64,000 nt of DNA from Gilliamella sp. Lep-s35 (GCF_009795845.1 NZ_WTEX01000010.1:28230-92229), one strand, 5' to 3'; shown: positions 1 to 9,075, numbered from the stretch's first letter. Made by a program: numbers and translations. The notes: generated from the letters alone by a model not told the origin.

Positions 1-1544
1 CCTTGTTTTTCGGTCGCTATTGCTTTCGCTTCAATGACCTTGGCTTCTGATAAGCCTTTTTCTTGATTACCTTTTGCTTCAGCAAGTAGGGTTTCTGCTG
101 TAATATTAGCTTTTACTAACCCTTCTTTTTCTTCTGCTTCAGCTCGTGCTTTACGAACTTTAGCTTCAGCTAAACCAATTGCAGCTTCTTCTGCTTCAAT
201 ACCTTGAGCTAATTGTTTTTTTGCTTCAGCTTGTTTAGCTGCAGCTTCAAGTTCTGCTTGTGCCATTGTGCTAATTTCAATTGCACGGTGTTTAGATGAT
301 TGCTCATCTGCTTCTGCTTGCTTTACTTGCTTAACTAGTTCTTGTTCAGCTCTTGCTTCTGCCTCAATAATGGTTGTTTGTTTTTCACGATCAGCTTTAG
401 ATACTTCACGCACTTCCTTGATATTTTCTTCCTCAACAGCTACGGTTTTTTCAACAGCAACACGCTCTCGAATAACATTGGCAATATGTTTTTTTTCTTC
501 TTCAAGTACTTTATCTTTTTCGATGCGTTGTAGTTCAACTTCACGTTCACGGGCAACGATTTCAAGAGAACGGGCCCTTTCAACACGTTCTTCTTCAATA
601 GCAATAGCTCGCAAACGATTTTGTTGTGCAACTTCTACTTCACGTAAACGGTTTTCTTCACGTACTTCAATTTCTTGTTGAGACTGAATCCTTGCTTGCT
701 CAGCCTTTAAACGTTCTTCTTCTTGTACCTTTAATGTTTCTGCTTTTTCACGAGCACGAATTGTTTCGATCTCACGTTTTTGGCGAGCTTCAGCATCGGC
801 TTGTTGACGCTCAAGTTCTAATTTTGCTTCAATAGTTTCGGTATCTTTTTTCTTTAATGCTAATTCAAGATCTCTTTCACGTTTGTTCGTTTCATCTTTA
901 TGAACGGCAGTAATAGAAGTAATTTTGTTTATCCCTTCAGCATCAAAAATATTATCTGGATCAAGTGATTTTATTGGAGTTTGTTCTAAATAATCAATAG
1001 CAACATCTTCTAACGCATAACCATTAAGATCCTTTCCGATAACATCAATAATACGTTCACGAAAATTCATACGATCTTCAAATAGCTTGGCTAATTCAAA
1101 TTGCTTACCTACAGTTTTTAACGCTTCTGAAAATTTTGCACTAAAAAGTGAACTTACTGCTTTTTGATCTGATGCTCTATCCACACCAATAGATTTGGCT
1201 ACTTTTAATACATCTTCAGTGGTTTCATTAACACGAAGATAAAAAGCGACACAAATATCTGCTCGCAAATTATCTTTACAAATTAAACCATCTTTTCCTC
1301 GGCGTTCTACATCAAAAGTAATTAATGAAATTTTCATAAATTCTTTTTTATAAATTACAGGATAAACTAAAGCACCTGTAAAATGAACTTTAGGTTTTGA
1401 GGTCATATCATTAACGATAAGCGCTGTACCTTGAGGAACCTTAATATAAAAAGCTTTAAATAATAAGAAAAATCCCATTATAACTAAAAAGATAATTCCT
1501 ACTGTTATAAGAAAAAATATTACTGTATCAGTATTTATAGACAT
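1..1544 (-). CDS. yqiK: Flotillin-like SPFH/band-7 protein, YqiK family (partial at window edge)
   Basis: Translating the minus strand from the ATG at 1542-1544 gives about 514 residues without a stop before the window ends, so the C-terminus is missing (E. coli YqiK is about 550 aa). The N-terminus is one hydrophobic membrane anchor (about residues 8-30), then an SPFH/band-7 domain, then a very long Glu/Ala/Lys/Arg-rich coiled coil from about residue 200. Flotillins form membrane-associated scaffolds in lipid microdomains. It is the last gene of a four-gene minus-strand cluster with a YqiJ-like protein 31 bp upstream, matching the E. coli yqiJ-yqiK pair. A GGAGA ribosome site precedes the ATG. 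The many plus-strand frames here are shadows of the low-complexity coiled-coil coding sequence. Confidence 0.9.
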   Translation of the reverse strand, partial: MSINTDTVIFFLITVGIIFLVIMGFFLLFKAFYIKVPQGTALIVNDMTSKPKVHFTGALVYPVIYKKEFMKISLITFDVERRGKDGLICKDNLRADICVAFYLRVNETTEDVLKVAKSIGVDRASDQKAVSSLFSAKFSEALKTVGKQFELAKLFEDRMNFRERIIDVIGKDLNGYALEDVAIDYLEQTPIKSLDPDNIFDAEGINKITSITAVHKDETNKRERDLELALKKKDTETIEAKLELERQQADAEARQKREIETIRAREKAETLKVQEEERLKAEQARIQSQQEIEVREENRLREVEVAQQNRLRAIAIEEERVERARSLEIVAREREVELQRIEKDKVLEEEKKHIANVIRERVAVEKTVAVEEENIKEVREVSKADREKQTTIIEAEARAEQELVKQVKQAEADEQSSKHRAIEISTMAQAELEAAAKQAEAKKQLAQGIEAEEAAIGLAEAKVRKARAEAEEKEGLVKANITAETLLAEAKGNQEKGLSEAKVIEAKAIATEKQ

Positions 1545-1575
1545 AATTTACTATTCTCCAAAAAATTAATTCTAA

Positions 1576-2223
1576 TTATCCGTTAAACTCTTCAATGCTA
1601 ATGATTTCGTAACAATTATTGGTTGTATCATATCGCAGTAATACTGCTTTATCTCCACGTTTAAATTGATACGTTTTATTCCCTCTAACTTGTAAAATTA
1701 GTCCTGCTCCACCATCTTCATAAATTGCTTCTCCTTTTATTTCATTTACGATACTAGAACGTATTTCAACAATTTGTCCCAATAGCGACTTGTAATCATT
1801 AGTTATACTTAGTTTTTTAAAGATAGGACGTATAGGTTTTATGACAAATGCAGTAAGGTAAACAGCGACAATTAGCGCAATAACAAAAACGAATGCCCCA
1901 ACAAGAAAATAAAATAAAATAAAATCATGTAAAGGTAAAATAAAGAGCCGAAAACAAAAATAAGTAATTGCCCATCCGAAAAAAGAAATTGAGGTGATAA
2001 CTAATGTCATTGGCACTTCATTAAAACCAAACTTTAATAATAAACCACCAAACCCTGAAGAGGGCATATCAGCAGCTATATCATCTAAGTTAATTGCTAT
2101 ATCTAAGCAATCAATACTTAAAATACCAATTGCAGCAACTAACCAATACAGAACACAAAGTGTTAGTAAGGCGCTAAAGATAACAACGGGAAAAGAAAAA
2201 AATATCCCCCAGAAAAACTCCAT
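1576..2223 (-). CDS. yqiJ: YqiJ-like inner-membrane protein with C-terminal OB-fold (NfeD-like)
   Basis: A 215-residue protein with about three hydrophobic membrane segments (near residues 10-35, 70-95 and 100-125) and a C-terminal soluble beta-rich domain of about 75 residues typical of the OB-fold/NfeD-like proteins found beside flotillins. The C-terminal stretch contains GEAIYEDGGAGLILQVRG, a plausible OB-fold strand-turn pattern. NfeD-like proteins are thought to work with SPFH scaffolds. The gene has an AAGGAAA ribosome site and lies between the PspA-family gene and yqiK. Identity rests on topology, length and context more than on sequence, so the exact family name is moderately sure. 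Confidence 0.75.
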   Translation of the reverse strand: MEFFWGIFFSFPVVIFSALLTLCVLYWLVAAIGILSIDCLDIAINLDDIAADMPSSGFGGLLLKFGFNEVPMTLVITSISFFGWAITYFCFRLFILPLHDFILFYFLVGAFVFVIALIVAVYLTAFVIKPIRPIFKKLSITNDYKSLLGQIVEIRSSIVNEIKGEAIYEDGGAGLILQVRGNKTYQFKRGDKAVLLRYDTTNNCYEIISIEEFNG

Positions 2224-2300
2224 TATATTTCCTTCATATTCTAAATATCGTTATTATGAATATTTAATTATTATATTTTTTTAATTTAAAATCTAACAAT

Positions 2301-2993
2301 TTAATTAACTTGTTTTTCTTTTAATCTGGCTAAAATTGTTTTAGCATCCTGATTGCTAGATTTGATTCCCGCTTCTTCAAGTTTTCTATCAAGTGAATCT
2401 TGGTTTTCAGATACTGCCAATTCTTTTTTAGCTTCAATAGTTGCAGCAGTTTTTTCTTGTCGTTTTTTTATTCGCTCTAAAGAATCTAAGGCTGTTTGTA
2501 ATTTTGTTGTAGAATTACCGTAACGTTGAGCAATTGCAGATTGTGCTTTTTGAACACTTTCTGTAGCTTTTACAATATCTACTTGTTGTTTAAGATTACG
2601 AATATTAATTTCTGTTTGTGATATTGTTTGGCGTAAATTTTTTACATTTTCAGCAAAATATATTGCTTGTTCTTTTTGATTTTTACATTTAGTTTCAAGA
2701 GCAGAAAGCTTTTCAGCAACTTCTAAAGCTAAATTTTCATTATTATTTTCTAATGCTTTGATAGCATAATTTTCATACTCAGTAATTTCTGCCTGAGTTT
2801 TTTCAACTTCTTTATCTGCTAACTTTTGCTGAGCAAGTATGTTTGCTAATGATTCTTTAGCCTCTTTTAATTCAGCATCTGCATCACGAATTTCTTGATC
2901 CAAGATGCGTAAAGCTTGCGTATCTATAATCGCTTCACCAGCCTCATTAACACCACCACGAAGTGCTGTAACAAGTTTTTTGAAGATAACCAT
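2301..2993 (-). CDS. PspA/IM30 family membrane-stress protein (YjfJ-like)
   Basis: A 230-residue protein, almost wholly alpha-helical and charged, beginning MVIFKKLVTALRGGVNEAGE, the amphipathic start typical of PspA/IM30/Vipp1 proteins, followed by an extended coiled coil and the family-like tail LDRKLEEAGI...AKTILARLK. It most resembles E. coli YjfJ, which also follows a YjfI gene. PspA-family proteins polymerise on stressed membranes and help maintain the proton-motive force. No PspF, PspB or PspC gene is adjacent, so this is the YjfI/J-type branch and not a classical psp operon. A strong AAGGAG ribosome site precedes the ATG; the gap to the upstream gene is 17 bp. Confidence 0.88.
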   Translation of the reverse strand: MVIFKKLVTALRGGVNEAGEAIIDTQALRILDQEIRDADAELKEAKESLANILAQQKLADKEVEKTQAEITEYENYAIKALENNNENLALEVAEKLSALETKCKNQKEQAIYFAENVKNLRQTISQTEINIRNLKQQVDIVKATESVQKAQSAIAQRYGNSTTKLQTALDSLERIKKRQEKTAATIEAKKELAVSENQDSLDRKLEEAGIKSSNQDAKTILARLKEKQVN

Positions 2994-3010
2994 TATAAAT
3001 CTCCTTCTTA

Positions 3011-3667
3011 TTATCTATTTTGATTCAATTTGTTAAAGTTAATATGATGCTCATAAGCTTCGGTAGCTTTAATAACATTATCCGATAAAGTTTCTAATTC
3101 ATAAATAATGTTACTTAATAACGAAGAGGCACTCAATGCTCCGTACATAATATAATTTAATGAACCATCTCCTGTTTTTTCTATCGCAATTGTGGATAAT
3201 GGAAAGAGTTTTCGAGTACATAGAACTTCTTCATTAAATTGACTCGGATGGGTAACAATATCAACTGGCCAAAGTAGTGCCTCAACAATTATTTGCAGAT
3301 TGGAAACACTCAAAAATAAAGGAAGATCGCCATATTTATTCATAGTGATATGCAAACAAGCATCAACCCCATCGATAATTTCAACACTGGCAAAGCCTTG
3401 ATTGAATAATTCTGAATCATGCAAAGCCTGATAAAGATCGGTAATTGACCAAACTTCATTTTTTTTCATTTCATTGTTTCCCTGTTTCTTATTAACACTT
3501 GTGCTATTTATTATTGGTAGACGAAATTGTTTTTCAATTTCAAGTAATCTAGTTGTATTTTCCGGCAAAATCCAAATTTCTTTTTTTATAAATCCTTGTT
3601 CACGTAAGCGTTGTCTATATTGTTGTTGATAAAATGCTGAGCTTTTAGGCTCTTTTGTCCTTTTCAT
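3011..3667 (-). CDS. yjfI: YjfI family protein (DUF2170)
   Basis: A 218-residue soluble protein with no signal peptide. The N-terminal 45 residues are basic and carry YRQRLREQGFIKKEIWILPE, a motif like short ribbon-helix-helix/antitoxin-type segments. The remaining ~150 residues form the DUF2170 domain starting WSITDLYQALHDS. In E. coli YjfI precedes the PspA-like YjfJ, the same order seen here. Function is not established; co-location implies a role with the PspA-like protein. It is the first gene of the minus-strand cluster, and a 20-bp perfect inverted repeat lies about 43 bp upstream. Confidence 0.8.
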   Translation of the reverse strand: MKRTKEPKSSAFYQQQYRQRLREQGFIKKEIWILPENTTRLLEIEKQFRLPIINSTSVNKKQGNNEMKKNEVWSITDLYQALHDSELFNQGFASVEIIDGVDACLHITMNKYGDLPLFLSVSNLQIIVEALLWPVDIVTHPSQFNEEVLCTRKLFPLSTIAIEKTGDGSLNYIMYGALSASSLLSNIIYELETLSDNVIKATEAYEHHINFNKLNQNR

Positions 3668-3709
3668 AGATACTTGGTATTTAACGTAATCATTAATATG
3701 GTCTATATT

Positions 3710-3756
3710 AACATAAAATAATTACATGTAAATATCACATGTAATTATTTTATGTT
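3710..3756. repeat. Perfect 20-bp inverted repeat, 7-nt spacer
   Basis: The arms 3710-3729 and 3737-3756 (AACATAAAATAATTACATGT and its exact reverse complement) are separated by 7 nt. The repeat lies between the end of the amino-acid ABC operon and the yjfI start, both on the minus strand. It could terminate the ABC operon, though it has no GC-rich core, or act as an operator for the yjfI-pspA-yqiJ-yqiK cluster. Confidence 0.85.
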
Positions 3757-3856
3757 GAGTTAAATATAGAAATAACTTGCATTATTCACAGTCATTTAAG
3801 CAACTATGATAATACATATACATAAAAAGCTTGCTTTTTACGGGGAATGGGAATTC

Positions 3857-3895
3857 TCTTAATCATGAAATGTAAATAACTTAGCATTTTCCTAT
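3857..3895 (+). repeat. Relic matching the right end of the IS relic at 34.8-35.1 kb
   Basis: TTAATCATGAAATGTAAATA followed by ATTTTCCTA resembles the sequence at 35127-35160 (TTAATCATGAAGTGTAAACA ... ATTTTCCTA). By eye identity is roughly three quarters over about 38 bp. No transposase body is recognisable beside it. Confidence 0.4.
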
Positions 3896-3898
3896 ATT

Positions 3899-4582
3899 TT
3901 ATTTAAAACAAAATAATCGTAATTTTGGTAAAATCGAAACTGCAAAATCCAGTGATGCGCAGATAATAAAATAAACAACAATCACAAATAAAAAGATCTC
4001 AGTTGAATAGACCATACTACGGTTATTAACTTGTGTTGCAATAAAAATAAATTCCGCCACTCCAACAATATAGGCTAACGAAGTATCTTTAATGAGTGAA
4101 ACCCATTGATTAACAAAAGAAGGCAACATCATTTTAAGGGCTTGAGGTAAGATGATAAATAAAATGACTTGCTTTTTATTCAACCCCAATGAAAACGCCG
4201 CTTGCCACTGTTCTTTAGCGACCGCAATCATACCAGCATGAACTGAATGACCAATATAAGCAGCACCAATAAGTGATAAAGAAAAAATTACAGTTGCAAT
4301 AGCGGACACATCAATATTGAGTAGTACAGGCAAAAGAAAGTATGTCCAAAAAATAAGCATAATAACAGGTATAGCTCTTAAAAAACCGAGCACTCCTACC
4401 AATAAATAACGTATTCCTCCTTTAAAAACAGTCAGTCCTATTCCTGCTAAAATACCCAAAAAGGTAGAAAATAAAATGGCCAAAAAGCTCATTAGCAATG
4501 TTAAAAAAATGCCTCCAGGAAAGTTACCCCACATCATATAACTTAAATTATTATAAATAACTTCTAAACCTTTAAGTTCCAT
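3899..4582 (-). CDS. Polar amino-acid ABC transporter permease (second subunit)
   Basis: A 227-residue membrane protein of the HisM/GlnP/GltK permease family with about five membrane segments. The cytoplasmic ATPase-coupling (EAA) loop is visible as EQWQAAFSLGLNKKQVILFI followed by PQALK. It pairs with the permease just upstream (6-bp gap) to form a heterodimeric channel for a periplasmic amino-acid binding protein. The substrate cannot be read from sequence; glutamate/aspartate or a related polar amino acid is likeliest. No ATP-binding subunit follows it, which is unusual for this operon type. Confidence 0.88.
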   Translation of the reverse strand: MELKGLEVIYNNLSYMMWGNFPGGIFLTLLMSFLAILFSTFLGILAGIGLTVFKGGIRYLLVGVLGFLRAIPVIMLIFWTYFLLPVLLNIDVSAIATVIFSLSLIGAAYIGHSVHAGMIAVAKEQWQAAFSLGLNKKQVILFIILPQALKMMLPSFVNQWVSLIKDTSLAYIVGVAEFIFIATQVNNRSMVYSTEIFLFVIVVYFIICASLDFAVSILPKLRLFCFK

Positions 4583-4588
4583 AAGTGG

Positions 4589-5314
4589 TTACACCTTACC
4601 TATTTGTAATCGTTTTGCTTGATAAATATTGCCTAAAGTGCCAACAATAATAATTGCCAAAATATACAATAAAGTGGCAATGGCAAAGTCTTGAAAGGTT
4701 TTTAATGATTCGGTTTCAACTTGACGCGATACATAAGAAAGCTCTAACACACCAATAGCCATCGTTAATGACGAATTTTTGATGATATTCATATATTGGC
4801 CAATTAAAGAAGGAAAGGCAATACGAAAGCTTTGCGGCAAAATAACAAATCGCATACTTTGCCACCAAGTTAAGCCTAAAGCTAATGACGCTTGTTCTTG
4901 CCCTTGCCTAACGCCAGCAATGCCAGCTCTAAACTCTTCAGCAATAAACGCACTTGAATAACACGTCAATCCAATTAAGCCAATAATAAACTCAAACGAT
5001 GGCATTTTCAGTGAAAAAAAGAACAACGAAATTTGCGGTTCATCAAATAACCATAATTTAAATTCAGCAGGTAATAAATTACCCACACCAAAATACCAAA
5101 AAAAGAGCTGAGGCAATAATGGAGAATAACGAAAAATTGCGTTATACCCCATTACGATGATTTGAATAATTTTAATTTTACTTTGTTGAGCAATAACCAG
5201 TAAAAAGCCCAATAATGTTGAAAAAATAATAGTAAGCAATGAGATAGCTAACGTAACTAAAAAACCATCCCATAACCACCACAGATAACGGGGCTCAAGT
5301 AATTGCTCGAACAT
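4589..5314 (-). CDS. Polar amino-acid ABC transporter permease (first subunit)
   Basis: A 241-residue inner-membrane permease of the GltJ/GlnP/HisQ type. It has several hydrophobic segments, the family-typical FRYSPLLPQLFFWYFG segment, and the coupling loop GQEQASLALGLTWWQSMRFV followed by PQSFR. It lies 5 bp after the binding-protein gene and 6 bp before the second permease, so the three are surely co-transcribed and form one importer. The ATPase must be encoded elsewhere or shared with another system. Confidence 0.88.
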   Translation of the reverse strand: MFEQLLEPRYLWWLWDGFLVTLAISLLTIIFSTLLGFLLVIAQQSKIKIIQIIVMGYNAIFRYSPLLPQLFFWYFGVGNLLPAEFKLWLFDEPQISLFFFSLKMPSFEFIIGLIGLTCYSSAFIAEEFRAGIAGVRQGQEQASLALGLTWWQSMRFVILPQSFRIAFPSLIGQYMNIIKNSSLTMAIGVLELSYVSRQVETESLKTFQDFAIATLLYILAIIIVGTLGNIYQAKRLQIGKV

Positions 5315-5319
5315 AACTC

Positions 5320-6147
5320 TTACTGACCTTTACCTATTTTAAAATCACCACGAGGCATTGCCGATGTAGTATCAGGCCCAAACCAACGGTTATAAATGGT
5401 TATTGCTTCACCCTTTTCTTCAAGTGTTAATAAAATCTGATTCACTTTTTCTTTCAAGCGATCTTCGCCTTTTGGTATACCCACGGCTTGATATTCTTGG
5501 GTAATACTAAATGGTGAAATTTCAAATGCTGCACGTTGATCTTCAGGCACATTAGCCAATAAACCGATTAATTTAGCATCATCTTGAGTAATTGCTTGCA
5601 CAACACCATTGCGTAATGCCGCAAAGGCAAATGGTGTATCATCATAAGAAATCACTTTTGCTGTTGGGTATTTTTCACGCAGTGTGATTTCCATAACCGT
5701 ACCTTTATCGGCACCAATACGAAGTTTTTTTAAATCATCCGCTGATTTTAATACACCTTTTTTTGCTATAAATTTTTGACCAGTTGCAAAATAAGGCAAA
5801 CTAAAATCAACGGTTTTTGCTCTTTCATCTGTAACAGTAAAATTGGCAACAATTAAATCAGCTTTTTTAGATGTTAATAATGGAATTCGATTAGCAGGAT
5901 TAGTTGGGACTAGGTCAACTTTAACATTAAGAGCCTTGCCGATTTCATTTGCATAATCAACATCAAGACCAACAACTTTATTGGTTTTTTCATCAATATA
6001 TCCAAATGGCGGATTACTATCAAACACGGCTATTTTAATTTCGCCCCGTTTTTCAATGTCATCAAGGCGATCTGCATAAGCAGAATTGGCGCCTAGCAAA
6101 CTACCTATTAATGCGACCACGGTTAGTGATTTAGTCAACAATTTCAT
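5320..6147 (-). CDS. Periplasmic amino-acid binding protein of the ABC importer
   Basis: A 275-residue protein with a clear signal peptide (MKLLTKSLTVVALIGSLLGA, cleavage after NSAYA) and the family 3 solute-binding fold: IKIAVFDSNPPFGYIDE at the start of lobe I, then VGLDVDYANEIGKAL, ADLIVANFTVTDERAKTVDF and a lobe II segment AALRNGVVQAITQDDAKL. The ERAKTVDFS motif is typical of glutamate/aspartate, glutamine and cystine binders. First gene of a three-gene operon with the two permeases. Ligand not determinable from sequence alone. Confidence 0.9.
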   Translation of the reverse strand: MKLLTKSLTVVALIGSLLGANSAYADRLDDIEKRGEIKIAVFDSNPPFGYIDEKTNKVVGLDVDYANEIGKALNVKVDLVPTNPANRIPLLTSKKADLIVANFTVTDERAKTVDFSLPYFATGQKFIAKKGVLKSADDLKKLRIGADKGTVMEITLREKYPTAKVISYDDTPFAFAALRNGVVQAITQDDAKLIGLLANVPEDQRAAFEISPFSITQEYQAVGIPKGEDRLKEKVNQILLTLEEKGEAITIYNRWFGPDTTSAMPRGDFKIGKGQ

Positions 6148-6258
6148 TCTGATTCCCCCTAATTAAAGGTTATTTTATTTTCAGTTAAAGTCTAACAACA
6201 AAGAATCAAATGAATAAATAACTAATACTCACATGCTTATAACTTACAGTTATATATA

Positions 6259-6681
6259 TTACCCTACTATCTCATTATCTATAAAAAAGTAAGCGATTTC
6301 TCTTTCTGCCGAAAGTAGAGAGTCTGAACCATGTACAGAGTTTTCGGTTGTATTATCAGCAAAATCTGCCCGCAAAGTGCCTGCGGTCGCTTTAGACAAA
6401 TCAGAAGATCCCATTAAGTCTCGATAACGTTTAACCGCATTTTCACCCTCAAGAACCAAAACAACGATAGGATCTGATGTCATAAAATTAACCAATTTAT
6501 CAAAAAACGGTTTTCCTTGATGCTCAGCATAAAAGCCTTCTGCTTGTTTTGGCGTTAATTTAAGCATTTTTAGCGCAACAACATTAAGTTTTGCTTGGTT
6601 GATACGCGTGATTATTTCACCAATCAACTGCTTTTTAACTGCATTTGGTTTAATAATAGATAATGTTCGTTCAATAGCCAT
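6259..6681 (-). CDS. ndk: Nucleoside diphosphate kinase
   Basis: A 140-residue cytoplasmic enzyme that passes the gamma-phosphate of ATP to other NDPs through a phosphohistidine. The family motif [10 protein letters not shown] holds the catalytic His117, and the N-terminus [15 protein letters not shown] and GTLRADFAD match the E. coli enzyme closely. It lies 15 bp after pbpC in the conserved yfhM-pbpC-ndk order. Length is normal (E. coli 143 aa); only the last few residues differ. Confidence 0.98.
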   Translation of the reverse strand: MAIERTLSIIKPNAVKKQLIGEIITRINQAKLNVVALKMLKLTPKQAEGFYAEHQGKPFFDKLVNFMTSDPIVVLVLEGENAVKRYRDLMGSSDLSKATAGTLRADFADNTTENSVHGSDSLLSAEREIAYFFIDNEIVG

Positions 6682-6696
6682 ATATTTTTATTCTCG

Positions 6697-8994
6697 TTAA
6701 TCTAATGTAAATGTTATGCGAGCAATCTGCCCACCTTTATCCAATAATAATAAATAGTGTAAGCCTTTTTTTGATACTGTAATTGACACTTTTTCATCAT
6801 TAACTGATTTTGCTATAAGGTCACCATCTAAGAACCACCATTTATCGCCAGCATCGCCTTGTGGGGTTAAATCAATCGTTACTTGTTGTTGTCCAGGTAA
6901 ACTTCTAACAAGTTGCTTATCAAGTAATCCTACAATAGATAATGAAGCAAAAACATCCTTACCAAATGCAGGGCAACGTATATCAATAGGTGGTAATAAC
7001 ATTTGCCTACGTTCTTTAGGTAAAAGCCAATTTTCTAATGCTATCGGCCATAAGGCAATTTTTTTTTCATGAGCATTTTTACAATCTGCAGCTACCCGTT
7101 CTCCTTGTTCATTAACCCAAATCGTTACCCACCCCGAACGATAAAGGTTGTTATTTAACACAGATAAAGTATCAAGTGTTGGTGGTATCATGTTATTAAG
7201 TATCCATGCTGTTTTTTGACGATGACAATTTTCATCCGTTGCAGCTAAAACTTGACCTGATGGCCAACAAATTTTTTCAGAAGTAACTGTACTAGGTTGA
7301 TTAAAAATAGGTAACGAGCGATTTAGTCGTCGCTCTTTATTGAGCAACAAAGCATTAACTTGTTGTAAAATTGGCACAGCAGTAACGCTACCATATTGTC
7401 CAACAACAGGAGTTCCATCAGGACGACCTACCCATATTCCTATTAAATAGCGAGGGTTAACACCAATTGCCCACGCATCACGATAGCCATAGCTAGTTCC
7501 TGTTTTGTAAGCAAGTAAATTATTATTGATTAACATTTGTTTAGTTATCCACGCACTACCTTCAGAAATGAAGCTCTTACTAACTAAGGGCTCATCTTGT
7601 ATGAACCGCAAAGGGCTTACTTTACCATGTCTAGCAAACGCGCTATATGCACTGACTAGATTATCCATTCTTAGTGAAGTGCCTCCTAAAATATATGAAA
7701 TATTTGGCATATTACCTGCTGATGCTAATGGTAAACCGACACTAGTAAGCTTACTTGTAAAGCGTTTAGGTCCATATAATTCAATTAACTGCACTGCCGG
7801 TAAGTTTAACGATTTACTCAACGCCTCAGAAGCACTGACAGGTCCATAAAAATCTTCATCAAAATTTGTGGGACGATAATCAGACTCGATACGGGGAACA
7901 TCTTGCAGTAATGATTCGGAATGAATCATTCCCTCGTCAATAGCAAGGGCATAAATAAATGGTTTTAATGTTGATCCAGGAGAACGAAGTGATCTTATCA
8001 TATCAACTTGACCAAATCGTTCATTGTCATTGAAATCAGCTGACCCGACATAACCTTTTACTGACATGTCAGTATGATCAACAATTAAAATCGCCAATGA
8101 TGTTTTTGGTGGTAATTGATTTTTACGGTTAGCAGCAATATCTTCAAGTGCATATTGAAGAGATGAATCAATTGTTGAATGAATAATATTAGTATCTGGA
8201 TATTGTTGACTTAATCGCTGTGCTAACAAAGGCGCTAGTTGGGGGGCTTTTCGTCGATAAACCCAAATTTCATCTTTACGAATTTGCTCAATAATATCAG
8301 ATGACCACACTTGGTTTTCAGATAAGCGATCTAATACTTTATCTCTAGCCTGTTTAGCTCGTTCAGGATATCTATCTGGGCGTAATCGACTTGGTGCTTG
8401 TGGTAAAACCGCAAGTAATACAGCTTCACTACGAGTTAACTTATTAGGTTTTTTACCAAAATATGACCAACTGGCTGCTCCAAGCCCTTCTATTGTGCCT
8501 CCATAAGGGGCATGGTTGATATATAAGGTTAAAATTTCATCTTTGCTAAAATGCCATTCTAATTGTAGTGTTCTAAATATTTGCTTTAATTTTCCAAGCA
8601 TAGTGCGGTCGTGATGGTCAAGCAGTCTGGCAACTTGCATCGAAAGAGTACTTCCACCCGAGATAATTCTATTATTGGTAATATTTTGAAAAGCAGCTCG
8701 TAGCAAAGAAATAGGATTAATACCTACATGATCGTAAAAATAGCGATCTTCATAATTTAATAATGCATCAATATAGTATTTTGGAACTTCGTCTAATTTA
8801 ACAGGGTAACGCCAAATACCATTTTCATCAGCAAATCGCCAAAGTGGTGTTTCATCTTGTGCTATGATAGTTTGCGTTGTTTTACTTTTTTTAACCGATA
8901 GCGGAAAAAGAAAATCAGCAACTAAAAAACAAGCAAACAAACCAAGCATAAAGCAAAGTAAAAATATCATAATTTTGCTAAGGAATTTTTTCAT
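6697..8994 (-). CDS. pbpC: Penicillin-binding protein 1C (bifunctional peptidoglycan synthase)
   Basis: A 765-residue class A PBP. An N-terminal membrane anchor (residues 5-30) is followed by a GT51 glycosyltransferase domain with NYEDRYFYDHVG (catalytic Glu82) and GGSTLSMQ at 113-120. The transpeptidase domain has SPGSTLKPF (SxxK active site, near residue 340) and KTGTSYG (near 500). A C-terminal BiPBP-type beta domain ends the protein, as in E. coli PBP1C. It sits next to the alpha-2-macroglobulin gene, a common pairing thought to link wall repair to protease trapping in the periplasm. A terminator separates the two genes, so pbpC-ndk may have its own promoter. Confidence 0.96.
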   Translation of the reverse strand: MKKFLSKIMIFLLCFMLGLFACFLVADFLFPLSVKKSKTTQTIIAQDETPLWRFADENGIWRYPVKLDEVPKYYIDALLNYEDRYFYDHVGINPISLLRAAFQNITNNRIISGGSTLSMQVARLLDHHDRTMLGKLKQIFRTLQLEWHFSKDEILTLYINHAPYGGTIEGLGAASWSYFGKKPNKLTRSEAVLLAVLPQAPSRLRPDRYPERAKQARDKVLDRLSENQVWSSDIIEQIRKDEIWVYRRKAPQLAPLLAQRLSQQYPDTNIIHSTIDSSLQYALEDIAANRKNQLPPKTSLAILIVDHTDMSVKGYVGSADFNDNERFGQVDMIRSLRSPGSTLKPFIYALAIDEGMIHSESLLQDVPRIESDYRPTNFDEDFYGPVSASEALSKSLNLPAVQLIELYGPKRFTSKLTSVGLPLASAGNMPNISYILGGTSLRMDNLVSAYSAFARHGKVSPLRFIQDEPLVSKSFISEGSAWITKQMLINNNLLAYKTGTSYGYRDAWAIGVNPRYLIGIWVGRPDGTPVVGQYGSVTAVPILQQVNALLLNKERRLNRSLPIFNQPSTVTSEKICWPSGQVLAATDENCHRQKTAWILNNMIPPTLDTLSVLNNNLYRSGWVTIWVNEQGERVAADCKNAHEKKIALWPIALENWLLPKERRQMLLPPIDIRCPAFGKDVFASLSIVGLLDKQLVRSLPGQQQVTIDLTPQGDAGDKWWFLDGDLIAKSVNDEKVSITVSKKGLHYLLLLDKGGQIARITFTLD

Positions 8995-9042
8995 GATGCG
9001 CTAATGCTTTAGATTGGCAATTACATTTTAATCATAAACAAA

Positions 9043-9075
9043 CCGCCAACACCCATCGGTTGGCGGAAAATTAAA
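9043..9075 (-). terminator. Intrinsic terminator after the alpha-2-macroglobulin gene
   Basis: Perfect 8-bp GC-rich stem CCGCCAAC/GTTGGCGG (9043-9050 and 9059-9066) with an 8-nt loop, about 30 bp past the yfhM stop on the minus strand, followed in that direction by TTTGTTTATG. Confidence 0.75.

Noticed and set aside
268..835. Three plus/minus-strand frames inside the yqiK region
   Set aside because: They are shadows of the long low-complexity coiled-coil coding sequence of the minus-strand flotillin; Cys/Ser-rich products, no ribosome site, no plausible protein.
6238..6254. Small TATAACT/AGTTATA hairpin after ndk
   Set aside because: Seven AT pairs without a T tract; too weak to call.
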